NCBI RefSeq assembly: GCF_046156265.1
Contig: NZ_JAWDIR010000033.1
Location: 248,001 to 312,000 of the forward strand
DNA length: 64,000 nucleotides
From: CAMDHY01 sp046156265
GTDB taxonomy: Bacteria > Pseudomonadota > Alphaproteobacteria > Rhizobiales > Segnochrobactraceae
Direction: 5' to 3'
This document shows, piece by piece, positions 17,424-25,731 of the stretch; positions within the stretch are counted from its first letter, which is position 1; each line of letters begins with the position of its first letter. A program made the position numbers and the translations under genes. The notes beneath the pieces were generated by a model. The model did not search any database and was not told the origin of the DNA. It worked only from the letters and a program-made list of their open reading frames with translations.

Positions 17424-18506
17424 CTACTCGGGAGGCGCCTCGTCCAGGGCGACGGCGCCGCTCTCGACGGCCGGCATCTGGCCCTCGACGATGGCGCGGG
17501 CCCGCGTGTTGTTCGACCGGACCGCGAGCACGCGCCGCGCGAAGGCCTGCGCCCTCGTCTGGTCGCCGGTATGCAGGGCCGCCTCCGCCGCGAGCATGTT
17601 GTAGTCGACGGAGTTGGGGAACATGTTCGCCGCCGTCTTCAGCTCCCGCATCGCCGGGCCGAAGAGGTCGTCCTTGAAGGCGGAGGCGCCCCAGAGATAG
17701 TGCGCGAGCGCCCACGGTGGCTCGGCTGCCAGGAAGGGCCGCACCAGGGCCCGGGCCGACCGATAGTCCCGCTTCTCGAACATCAGCGGGACGACGGCGC
17801 GGATCATCTCGCAGCGTGCCTGGTCGAGGCCGGCCCGTGTCACGTAGGCGTGCGGTGCCGGATCGAGAGCGGCGCCCGCCACCGCGGCGGCGAACAGCCG
17901 CGTCAGCGCCTCCGACTTCGCCAGCGACTTCGGCAGGAAATGGTCTTCGCCCTCGAAGCAGTAGACCTCGGCCCCGCCGAGATCGGCGAGGCGGATGACG
18001 TTGAAATAGTCGACAGCGTCGAGGACGCCCACCATCATGTGGATCTGTCCGGGCGGCGAGGCGGCGACCACGGCGGAGAGGTCCGGCTCGCGCAGGGTCA
18101 CGTCGCGGCGCGGCGAGCGGCTGTAGCTGTGGTTGAGCTGCGTCTGCGGGCCGAGCGCGAGGATCAGCGAGGCGCCGATGCGGCTTCCGAACAGGATTGC
18201 GGCATAGCCGCCCATCGACGCACCGGAGACGACGACGCGCTCATAGGGCGCCGCCAGTTTGCGCAGGAACTCGACCGAGGCTTCGATCCCCGGCGGCTCC
18301 AGGAAGCCGTCCTGGAACCATGCGTTCTTCCGTGGATCGCGCACATACAGCACGTCGCACGGCAGCCCGTGCGTCGTGTTGTAGAAGGTGAAGGACCGGG
18401 CGTTGGCGGCGGCGAAGACGACCAGGAGCGTCGCTGACCCTCCGCTGCAGCGCTCCAGAAGGACGCACTCGGAGATTGCTTCTTGTGACTTTTCGGCGGC
18501 ATCCAT
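17424..18506 (-). CDS. Alpha/beta-hydrolase-TPR protein, paralogue 2
   Basis: 360 residues from ATG 18504-18506; the frame extends upstream but that part looks non-coding. It aligns end to end with the protein at 11641-12726: LLVVFAAANARSFTFYN, nucleophile elbow GASMGGY, LGPQTQLNHSYSRSP, GVLDAVDYFN, EDHFLPKSLAKSEAL, then TPR-like helices (FEKRDYRSARALVRPFL; AAEAALHTGDQTRAQAFARR). Identical spacing of the elbow, acid and His regions supports a working triad in both copies. It faces neuB across a long divergent region and converges on the AGE gene. Function is unknown; an esterase or deacylase on a nonulosonate-containing glycan is one possibility. Confidence 0.75.
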   Translation of the reverse strand: MDAAEKSQEAISECVLLERCSGGSATLLVVFAAANARSFTFYNTTHGLPCDVLYVRDPRKNAWFQDGFLEPPGIEASVEFLRKLAAPYERVVVSGASMGGYAAILFGSRIGASLILALGPQTQLNHSYSRSPRRDVTLREPDLSAVVAASPPGQIHMMVGVLDAVDYFNVIRLADLGGAEVYCFEGEDHFLPKSLAKSEALTRLFAAAVAGAALDPAPHAYVTRAGLDQARCEMIRAVVPLMFEKRDYRSARALVRPFLAAEPPWALAHYLWGASAFKDDLFGPAMRELKTAANMFPNSVDYNMLAAEAALHTGDQTRAQAFARRVLAVRSNNTRARAIVEGQMPAVESGAVALDEAPPE

Positions 18507-19034
18507 CGGCAGTCGAAAACCCTCTGGTCGGCGTGCGAGCAGGCTGCGCGGTCGGGGGATCCTCGAGGCCGTGTCTTGGGCGAGCACCGCGGTCGAACGG
18601 CGGTCATCGCCTGGGCTGACCGTGTCCGCACGATCGGGGGGCCCCCACCTCCCGTCGATGCGGATCGGCGCCACATCCGACGGGCACCGAGCGAGTGTCG
18701 ATGCGCCGCCACAAGGCTGAACGCGCGCCCCGCGCGCGGGCCTTCCGCCGCATTGTCGTCAGTGCGCGCAACGCGCGCAAGCACCCGCGTGGCGAAGCGC
18801 GCGGCCGACCCGACGGCCGCCCGCCCGGCGGCTGCTCCGGTTGGCATGCTGCGTCGCGAAGAGCACCGCGGCGCTGCAATCAGTGATAGCGGCGAGGAGA
18901 GTCATGCCAAATCGCGAGCAATTCGGGGCTGCGCTCGCAAACACCTGATCGCGCGCCCTCTTGTCCCCCCGGCGCCTTCGTGGCAACGTCTCGCATCCGC
19001 GAAATGACTTCGTAGCGAACTGTGGATTTTTCAG
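18507..19034. other. Divergent intergenic region with GC-rich dyads, upstream of neuB
   Basis: 528 bases between hydrolase-TPR paralogue 2 and neuB. No gene with coding-like codon use was found. It contains a perfect dyad TGCGCGC-AAC-GCGCGCA at 18763-18779 and the palindrome CCCGCGCGCGGG at 18729-18740, which could be operators or leader hairpins. The last about 60 bases before neuB are AT-richer, and no strong ribosome-binding site precedes the neuB ATG. Promoters for both genes should lie here but could not be assigned. Confidence 0.4.
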
Positions 19035-19916
19035 ATGGCCAAGCTCATTGCCGAAATTGGTTGTAATCACAAGGGCGATATGGACATCGCCAAGGAGATG
19101 ATCAGCGTCGCGGCGAAGATCTGCCGAGTGGACGCTGTCAAATTCCAGAAGCGCAACAACCGTGAACTGCTGTCGCCGGCGGAATACGACACGCCGCATC
19201 CGGTGCCGTCGAACGCCTACGGACGAACCTATGGCGAGCACCGGGAATTTCTGGAGCTCTCCGTCGACCAGCACGCCGAGCTGAAGCGCTATTGCGAGGC
19301 CGAGGGCATCGTCTACTCCACCTCGGTCTGGGACCTCACCTCGGCGATCCAGATCGCGGAGCTGAAGCCCGACTTCATCAAGATCCCCTCGGCGACGAAC
19401 CTGAATTTCGAGCTCCAGGGCTGGCTCTGCCGCAACTACCCCGGCGAGATCCACGTCTCCACCGGCATGACGACGCTCGCCGAGATCGAGAACGTCGTCG
19501 CCTTCTTCGAGGCCGAGGGCCGCGCCAAGGACGTGGTGCTCTATGCCTGCACGTCCGGCTATCCGGTCGCCTTCGAGGATCTGTGCCTGCTGGAGGTGAA
19601 GCGCCTCAGCGAGCTCTATGCCGATCGCGTCAAGACCATCGGCTTCTCCGGCCACCATCTCGGCATCGCCGCCGACGTCGCCGCCATGACGCTGGGTGCC
19701 ACCTGGGTGGAGCGCCACTTCACTCTCGATCGCACCTGGAAGGGCACCGATCACGCCGCGAGCCTGGAACCGGATGGGCTGCGCCGGCTGAAGCGCGACC
19801 TCACCAACGTCGCCAAGGCCCTGCAGTTCAAGCACAAGGAAATCCTCGACGTCGAGGCGGTGCAGCGCGCCAAGCTGAAGCGCGAGCGGTCGCAGCCCAC
19901 ACGCAACGTCGCCTGA
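19035..19916 (+). CDS. neuB: N-acetylneuraminate (nonulosonate) synthase NeuB-type, lacking SAF domain
   Basis: 293 residues. NeuB enzymes condense phosphoenolpyruvate with ManNAc (or a related hexose) to a nine-carbon nonulosonic acid. Barrel motifs are present: LIAEIGCNHKGDM at the N-terminus, VDAVKFQKRNN, IKIPSATN, STGMTTLAEIENV, CTSGYP, FSGHHLG and ERHFTLDRTWKGTDHAASLEP. The protein stops right after the barrel (QRAKLKRERSQ), about 50-60 residues before the usual end, so the C-terminal SAF (antifreeze-like) domain that completes the active site in classical NeuB dimers is missing. No SAF-like frame follows before neuA starts 25 bases later. Which nonulosonic acid is made is open. Confidence 0.88.
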   Translation: MAKLIAEIGCNHKGDMDIAKEMISVAAKICRVDAVKFQKRNNRELLSPAEYDTPHPVPSNAYGRTYGEHREFLELSVDQHAELKRYCEAEGIVYSTSVWDLTSAIQIAELKPDFIKIPSATNLNFELQGWLCRNYPGEIHVSTGMTTLAEIENVVAFFEAEGRAKDVVLYACTSGYPVAFEDLCLLEVKRLSELYADRVKTIGFSGHHLGIAADVAAMTLGATWVERHFTLDRTWKGTDHAASLEPDGLRRLKRDLTNVAKALQFKHKEILDVEAVQRAKLKRERSQPTRNVA

Positions 19917-19941
19917 CGGCCCGCGCCGTCGGGGAGAGCCG

Positions 19942-21132
19942 GTGAGCGTCGTCTGCATCGTTCCCGCGCGGGGTGGCTCCAAAGGCATCCCGCGCAAGAA
20001 CCTTCGCCCTGTCGGAGGTGTTCCGCTCGTCGCGCGCAGCGTGGCGGCGGCGCGCGCGGCTGCGCGCGTCGACGATGTCGTCGTCTCGACGGACGATGCC
20101 GAGATCGCCGCCGTCGCCGAAGCCTACGGCGCCCGTGCCGTGATGCGTCCCGACGCACTGGCGACGGATACGGCGAGCTCGGAGGCAGCCCTCCTGCACG
20201 TGCTCGAGGTGCTCGCCGGCGAGGGCGCCCACCCCGATCTCGTCGTCTTCCTGCAGTGCACCTCGCCTTTCACGACCGCGGCCGAGATCGACCGCTGCGT
20301 GGCCGCCCTCGACGATCCCCGCGCGGCGGCGGCATTTTCCGTCACCGCCGATCACGGCTTCCTCTGGACACCGGGTCCGGACGGCTTCTTGGTCGGCATC
20401 AACCACGTCTGGACGGAGCCCCGGAAGCGGCGTCAGGACCTGCCGCCGCAGTTCCGCGAGACGGGCAGCATCTACGTGATGCGGACGGCGGCCTTCCTCG
20501 AGCGGCGCACCCGCTTCTGCGGCCCCGTCGTCGCCGTGCCGATCGACGTGCCGTGTGCCGAGATCGACAGTCCGCTCGATCTGCAGGTCGCCGAGGCCGT
20601 CGCGCGCGTCGTCGAGGCGGGGGACGACAAGCCGCCGGCTGCCGAGCGTGCCGCCGGCATCCGGGCTCTCATCATGGACTTCGACGGCGTCCACACCGAC
20701 GACCGTGTCATGGTCGGTGTCGACGGCGACGAGTACGTGACCTGCAGCCGCTCTGACGGCATGGGCGTCGAGATGCTCCGCAAGAGCGGGCTGCACCTCC
20801 TCATCCTCTCCAAGGAGGTCTCGAGCGTCGTCGCGGCGCGCGGGCGCAAGCTCAAGGTCGAGGTGCGCCACGGCATCGAGGACAAGTTGCCCGAAATGAC
20901 CCGCTGGCTCGCGGAAAAGGGCGTACCGTCTGCGCAGGCCTGCTATATCGGCAACGACATCAACGACGCCGCCTGCCTCGAGGCGGCCGGCCTCGCTGTG
21001 GTGCCGGCCGATGCCCACCCGGACGTCGTCGCGCTCGCCGACATCGTCACGCGCAAGCGTGGCGGGCGCGGCGCGATCCGGGAACTGGCGGAGCTGCTGC
21101 TGGCGTCGCGACCCGGTGCGCCGGGCCCATGA
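19942..21132 (+). CDS. neuA: CMP-nonulosonate cytidylyltransferase fused to KdsC-like HAD phosphatase
   Basis: 396 residues. Residues 1-about 225 are a CMP-sialic-acid-synthetase-type nucleotidyltransferase with VPARGGSKGIPRKNL, then VVFLQCTSPF and RETGSIYVM. Residues about 232-385 form a HAD domain of the KdsC type with intact-looking motifs: MDFDGVHTD (nucleophile DxD), LLILSKE, a Lys in HGIEDKL, and YIGNDINDAACL. Fusion of CMP-sialate synthetase to a KdsC-like domain is known in animal CMAS, where I recall the HAD part is not a conventional phosphatase. Here a phosphatase removing a sugar-9-phosphate before CMP activation is possible. The gene follows neuB by 25 bases and is surely in the same transcript. 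Confidence 0.88.
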   Translation: MSVVCIVPARGGSKGIPRKNLRPVGGVPLVARSVAAARAAARVDDVVVSTDDAEIAAVAEAYGARAVMRPDALATDTASSEAALLHVLEVLAGEGAHPDLVVFLQCTSPFTTAAEIDRCVAALDDPRAAAAFSVTADHGFLWTPGPDGFLVGINHVWTEPRKRRQDLPPQFRETGSIYVMRTAAFLERRTRFCGPVVAVPIDVPCAEIDSPLDLQVAEAVARVVEAGDDKPPAAERAAGIRALIMDFDGVHTDDRVMVGVDGDEYVTCSRSDGMGVEMLRKSGLHLLILSKEVSSVVAARGRKLKVEVRHGIEDKLPEMTRWLAEKGVPSAQACYIGNDINDAACLEAAGLAVVPADAHPDVVALADIVTRKRGGRGAIRELAELLLASRPGAPGP

Positions 21133-21271
21133 GGACCCGCCGCACGGCGGGCGCATAACAAGCCGCCCGCCAGGCGGATGAGGGGGAATGCACGTGGGTG
21201 GTCGGTCGACTGCGGCGGGTTCTCGCCGCGGGGCGGCTTCGGACGACAGGGATTTGGCTTCGGAGACGGCG

Positions 21272-23176
21272 ATGAAGTCCGAGACGACGGCTGGCGAAGA
21301 GTTCTACCGCAAGGAACTGGCTGCGGAGTTCGCCCGCAACCAGGCGCTCGAGCACCAGGTCGAGCGGCTCCTCGCCGAGATCTCGAAGCTGAAGGACGAA
21401 CTGGCGGCGCTGACGCGCGACGGCAAGGGCCGTTCGGCCGGTCCGAAGGACGCCGCCCGGGCGGCTCCGGAGATCACTGCAGCGCCGCCCCGGGCTGCGG
21501 ACGCCGCACCCGCAGCCGCGCCGGCGCCGAAGACCCGCACGCGGACGGCCGCGGTGCCGCCCGCCCCGCCGGTGCCGCCCGAGGCCCCGCCTGCGGTTGC
21601 CGCGCCTGCTGCGGTCACGAAGGACGTCGACAAGACGAAGAAGGCGCGTCCCGACCGCGTCCTGGTGAGCAAGCTCGGCCGCTCGCACGTCAAGGAAAGC
21701 CGAAGCCCGGAGAAGCCGCCCTGCCGTCCCGCCGCGGACGGCGAGCCGCTGTTCCAGGGGACGCGGGAGTTCGCGCCGACCGAGGAACTCGCCCAGCACT
21801 CCTGGACAGTGGCGCTCGGGGCGCAGCCCACCGGCACAGCGTTCCGGCTGCGCTTCGCGGCCCGTGCGGTGGACGTCCCGGTGGTCTCGGTGCGCCTGCG
21901 CTACGCCGACGACGTGCAGCGCACGCTGCGCTTCCAGATCGACTTCCAGGCGGGCACGATCCGGCGCGCCGGCGGCCGCCTCGATGCCGAAGTCCGGGTC
22001 GCCGGGGTCAAGGCGCTCGAGGGTGGCTGGCTCCTCTGCGAGTTCGACTTCGTCGTCGGCCGCGACGAGCCGATCGGCTTCGTGCTGGTGTTCGTGGATC
22101 AGGCCAACAAGTCGCCCTGGCAGATGCAGGGCAAGCCCGGCCAGCGCTTGCTGATCGGTGCCGCCACAGTGTCGGCGCAGGCACCGGGCGGGGCCGCGGC
22201 GGATCCTTCCCCAACCGAAGACGACACCACTCCCCGCGCGCGCGTCGTCCGCCGCAAGTCGGCCGCCGCCGAGGCCGCCACGCCGGCCGGGCTGCAGATG
22301 TCCGAGCGCGACCGCACGATGACGCCGGAGACGCTCGGCGGCCGCGCGGTGACGCCCGCGCGCTGGCAGAAGCTCGCCGAGCAGCGCCTCGCCCACGAGC
22401 GCGACTTCGCCGCCTCCGGCGAGTGGGACAAGATCCTCGCGATGAAGGACATCTACAAGGGCAAGCGCGCCTTCATCCTCGGCAACGGGCCCTCGATCAA
22501 CCAGCAGGACCTCACGCTGCTGCGCGACGAGATCACCTTCGTCGCCAACTGGTTCATCAACCACAAGCGGTTCCGGCGCATCAACCCGAAGTTCTACTGC
22601 GTGTCGTCGCACGAGATGTTCGGCGGATGGGGCAAGACGCCGGACCTGAACGCCGATTTCGCCCGTCTCGTGTCGGAGAAGCAGACGGAGCAGACGTTCT
22701 TCTTCTCCAATCGCTTCGCCTCCTACATGCGGGAGCTCGGTCTCGTCCCGGAGAACCGCCTGCGCAGCCTGATCTTCGATCGCCCGAAGTTCGTGATCGA
22801 CGAGATCAAAACGCAGAACTACGAGCTCAACCGCTGCATGGACGACGGCTATACCGTCCTGCTGACGTTCTGCGTGCCGCTGTGCGTGCATTTCGGCATC
22901 ACCGACATCTACCTTCTCGGCTGCGATTGCGACTACGGCCTGACGGCGCCGTCGGATCCGAAGGCCTACTTCTACCGCCCGGAGCAGCACACCAGCGCGA
23001 CGACCTCGTTCGACAGCCTGGTGCGGATCTGGACCCCCGGCGGGCCGATCTTCCAGACCTACGAGATCGTCGCGAGAGAGGCCGAGATGCGCGGCACGCG
23101 GATGTGGAACGCCACGCGCGGCGGCCGGCTCGAGCTGCTGCCGCGCGTCGAGTACGAATCGCTGGTGTCGGGCTGA
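21272..23176 (+). CDS. Maf/DUF115/GT42-like putative nonulosonate transferase with coiled-coil N-terminus
   Basis: 634 residues from ATG 21272, which has CGGAG six bases upstream; ATG 21188 is in frame but the extra codons are less G/C-ending than this genome's genes. Residues about 10-45 form a coiled coil (EHQVERLLAEISKLKDEL). A Pro/Ala-rich linker follows, then about 170-290 a probable beta-rich domain. The C-terminal about 240 residues start with RAFILGNGPSINQQDL and contain IYLLGCDCDYGL, matching the fold signature shared by DUF115/Maf proteins and GT42 sialyltransferases such as CstII (AGNGPSL...; ...IYLSGIDFY). Both groups handle nonulosonic acids, which fits neuB-neuA directly upstream. 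Confidence 0.72.
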   Translation: MKSETTAGEEFYRKELAAEFARNQALEHQVERLLAEISKLKDELAALTRDGKGRSAGPKDAARAAPEITAAPPRAADAAPAAAPAPKTRTRTAAVPPAPPVPPEAPPAVAAPAAVTKDVDKTKKARPDRVLVSKLGRSHVKESRSPEKPPCRPAADGEPLFQGTREFAPTEELAQHSWTVALGAQPTGTAFRLRFAARAVDVPVVSVRLRYADDVQRTLRFQIDFQAGTIRRAGGRLDAEVRVAGVKALEGGWLLCEFDFVVGRDEPIGFVLVFVDQANKSPWQMQGKPGQRLLIGAATVSAQAPGGAAADPSPTEDDTTPRARVVRRKSAAAEAATPAGLQMSERDRTMTPETLGGRAVTPARWQKLAEQRLAHERDFAASGEWDKILAMKDIYKGKRAFILGNGPSINQQDLTLLRDEITFVANWFINHKRFRRINPKFYCVSSHEMFGGWGKTPDLNADFARLVSEKQTEQTFFFSNRFASYMRELGLVPENRLRSLIFDRPKFVIDEIKTQNYELNRCMDDGYTVLLTFCVPLCVHFGITDIYLLGCDCDYGLTAPSDPKAYFYRPEQHTSATTSFDSLVRIWTPGGPIFQTYEIVAREAEMRGTRMWNATRGGRLELLPRVEYESLVSG

Positions 23177-23207
23177 TGCCGGGTCTGCGTCAGGGGTGGC
23201 GTCGGAG

Positions 23208-24194
23208 ATGAGCACGACCGGCTCCCGCAAGGCGTCGCGCGGCCAGCGAAGCTGCGTCGCGACCGTCGTTTCAGATCCGTTCGTCTACGGCGCCATCGTC
23301 ATGCTGGCGAGCTTCCGGCGCGAGAACCCGTGGTTCGACGGCGACTTCGTCATCCTGCACGACGACACCTATTCGCCGCTCTCCGCGAAGAATCGCGAGC
23401 TGATCAGCCGGGCAGCCGCCAACGTGACGTTCCACGCGGTCGATTCCAGCCGCTTCGAGCGCATCTTCCGCTTCGCCGAGGAGGTCGTGCACACGCCGAA
23501 GCGCCTGCGGGCGGCCTTCCTGATTTTGGAGGCGTTCACCCTCAGCGACTACGAGCGTGTCGTGACGCTCGACAGCGACATGATCGTGCTGGGTAGCCTG
23601 CAGCTGCTCTTCCAGCTCGAGCACGAGTTCTGCGTCGTCCGCGCCTATGACAACGTCCTCGACCTGCCGCTGCCCTACTTCAACACCGGCACGATGATGA
23701 TCCGCGGCAACATGCTCGATGGCGACATGCTGGAGACGATCTCGCACTCGCTCGAAGGCGTCACCGTCAACCGCGACCACGGCAAGGCGGACCAGGCCGT
23801 CCTCAACGTCTTCTTCCGCGACAAGATCAAGACCTACCTCGACTCCCGCTACAACTTCAGCAAGCGGCTCGTGCCGACGAGCGACGTCGACGTGATGAAG
23901 TTCCTGCGCGAGCGCGACGTTCGCGTCCTGCACTTCCTCGGTGAGAAGCCTTGGAACCTGAAGATCAAGGACAGCGAGCGCGACTATCGTCGCCTCGAGG
24001 ACGTCTGGCTGAAGTATTTCTTCAGCGTCGCCTCCGCCGATGCGCGATTCCGGTTCGCACGCGAGCTGATCTATCAGGAGCGGCTGCTGCGCGACCATCT
24101 CATCCAGAGCTTCGCGGCGGACAAGCCGAAGAAGGCCCTGTGGCGCGACCTCGAAGAGCAGCTCGTCCGGCGGACCTACGAGAAGCGGAGCTGA
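23208..24194 (+). CDS. GT8-family glycosyltransferase
   Basis: 328 residues from ATG 23208; GTG 23196 would add four residues. GT8 hallmarks are present: VTLDSDMIVLG (the DxD metal site, near residue 122), LPYFNTGTMMIRG, GKADQAVLNVFF, and HFLGEKPWN near residue 243 (the HxxGxxKPW motif). GT8 enzymes are retaining transferases that use UDP-glucose, UDP-galactose or related donors. It is the last gene of the neuB-neuA-GT42-like run on the plus strand and probably extends or primes the same glycan. Confidence 0.88.
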   Translation: MSTTGSRKASRGQRSCVATVVSDPFVYGAIVMLASFRRENPWFDGDFVILHDDTYSPLSAKNRELISRAAANVTFHAVDSSRFERIFRFAEEVVHTPKRLRAAFLILEAFTLSDYERVVTLDSDMIVLGSLQLLFQLEHEFCVVRAYDNVLDLPLPYFNTGTMMIRGNMLDGDMLETISHSLEGVTVNRDHGKADQAVLNVFFRDKIKTYLDSRYNFSKRLVPTSDVDVMKFLRERDVRVLHFLGEKPWNLKIKDSERDYRRLEDVWLKYFFSVASADARFRFARELIYQERLLRDHLIQSFAADKPKKALWRDLEEQLVRRTYEKRS

Positions 24195-24256
24195 TCTCTC
24201 GAGCCTGAGGGGTCGCGCCGGCCGCGCCGCTACGTCACGCTTTCGTCCCGGCGCCG

Positions 24257-25558
24257 CTACAGGGCGAAGGCGGTGGCGAAGGGGTGGAAGCGCACCGTCG
24301 CACCGACCTCGGCGTCGCCATCGTCGGCCGCAAGCTCCGCCAGCCCGTCGGCGGCGGCGAGCGGCAGGAGGCGCGCCGAGCCGCCGCGCCCGAGGCTCAC
24401 GATACGCGGCCGTCCGTCCCCAGTGCGGCCGACGATCGCCGCCGGCAGGAATTCCGTCCGCCCCGGCCGGTGGCGGATCGGCTCGGCCGCCTCGGCCGGA
24501 AAGCCGCCACGCGACGGTGCCGCCGCCCCGGCGAGCCGGGCCACCAGCGGCCGTCCGAACAGCAGCAGCCCCACCATCGCCGCCACCGGATTGCCGGCCA
24601 GCGCCAGCACGGCGGTCTCGCCGAGGCGGCCGACGGCGATCGGCTTGCCGGGGCGGAGCGCCAGCTTGAGCGAGCGGCACGTGCCGCCGGCCTGCCGGAT
24701 GGCGTCGGCGACCGCGTCCGCCTCGCTGCCGGCGACGCCGCCGGAGCTCACCACGAGGTCGAGATGGCGGGCGGCGCCGGTGAGAACGCCCGCCACCGCC
24801 TCGACGCGGTCCGCCACGGCGCCGAGATCGACGACCTCGAAGGCCGGGCCGGCGATCAGCGCCGTCAGCATCGGCCGGTTGCTGTCGACGATGCCGTTCG
24901 GTCCCGGCTCGACACCGGGCTCGACGAGCTCGTCGCCGGTCGACAGCACGCCGACGCGCAGGCGCCGCCGCACGGTCAGCCGTCCGATGCCGGCGGCGGC
25001 GAGGATGGCGAGATGCCGGGCGTCGAGCACGGTGCCGGCCCGCAGGATGACGGTGCCGGGGGCGACGTCCTCGCCGCGGCGGCGGATGTTGGCGCCGGGC
25101 TCCGGCGGCTGCGGCACCGTCAGCCGGTCACCGGTGCGGACGGTGCGTTCCTGCGCGATGACGGCGGCGACGCCCTCCGGTACCCGTGCGCCGGTCAGCA
25201 CGCGGACCGCGGCGCCCGGTGCGGCGGCCACCTCGGCGGCGTGGCCGGCGGCGGCTCGGCCGATGACCCGCAGCGTTGCCGCGCCGCTGCCGAGGTCGGC
25301 GGCGTGCAGGCCGTAGCCGTCGACGGCGGCGTTGTCGAACCGTGGCAACGGCACCGTGGCAGTGATGTCGCCGGCGGCGACGCGGCCGCGGGCGGCGGCG
25401 AGCGGCACGTCGTAGACGCCGTCGACCGGCGCAACGCCGTCGAGGACGATCGCCGCGGCCGCCTCCGGCGACAGAAGCTCCGTGGCGGGAGTGAGAACAC
25501 GGTGATCGTCGGCGCCGGCCGAAGGGGCGGGCGAGGCGTCGGGCGAGGCAGCGGACAT
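24257..25558 (-). CDS. moeA: Molybdopterin molybdotransferase MoeA
   Basis: 433 residues from ATG 25556-25558, chosen because CGGAG lies seven bases upstream; an upstream GTG at 25576 is in frame. MoeA inserts molybdate into adenylylated molybdopterin to form Moco. Motifs: PLPRFDNAAVDGYGL near the N-terminus, LTGARVPEGVAAVI, RRRGEDVAPGTVIL, VLSTGDELVEPG with GIVDSNRPML, SSGGVAGSEAD, LRPGKPIAVGRL and ALAGNPVAAM. Length and domain order are normal. No other Moco genes lie nearby. It converges on the GT8 gene and faces a membrane-protein gene. Confidence 0.93.
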   Translation of the reverse strand: MSAASPDASPAPSAGADDHRVLTPATELLSPEAAAAIVLDGVAPVDGVYDVPLAAARGRVAAGDITATVPLPRFDNAAVDGYGLHAADLGSGAATLRVIGRAAAGHAAEVAAAPGAAVRVLTGARVPEGVAAVIAQERTVRTGDRLTVPQPPEPGANIRRRGEDVAPGTVILRAGTVLDARHLAILAAAGIGRLTVRRRLRVGVLSTGDELVEPGVEPGPNGIVDSNRPMLTALIAGPAFEVVDLGAVADRVEAVAGVLTGAARHLDLVVSSGGVAGSEADAVADAIRQAGGTCRSLKLALRPGKPIAVGRLGETAVLALAGNPVAAMVGLLLFGRPLVARLAGAAAPSRGGFPAEAAEPIRHRPGRTEFLPAAIVGRTGDGRPRIVSLGRGGSARLLPLAAADGLAELAADDGDAEVGATVRFHPFATAFAL

Positions 25559-25731
25559 CGGCGGGCTCCGGCGCACCGGCGAGACGGGGCGTCGCTCCGC
25601 TATAGTCCGGGCTTCGTGCTCGCGTCGAATCGGCTCGGCCGGGGGTGCCGCACGACCGGTCGGCGGGTGCGATTGACGAGCCTCGGCTGCCGGTGCCTGA
25701 TGCCGCCGAACTCTCGATTCTACGGTGCCCG

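Noticed and set aside
21047..23230. Long minus-strand open frame opposite the Maf/GT42-like gene
   Set aside because: Shadow frame; composition is repetitive and no motif is seen, while the plus frame has GNGPS and GCD signatures.
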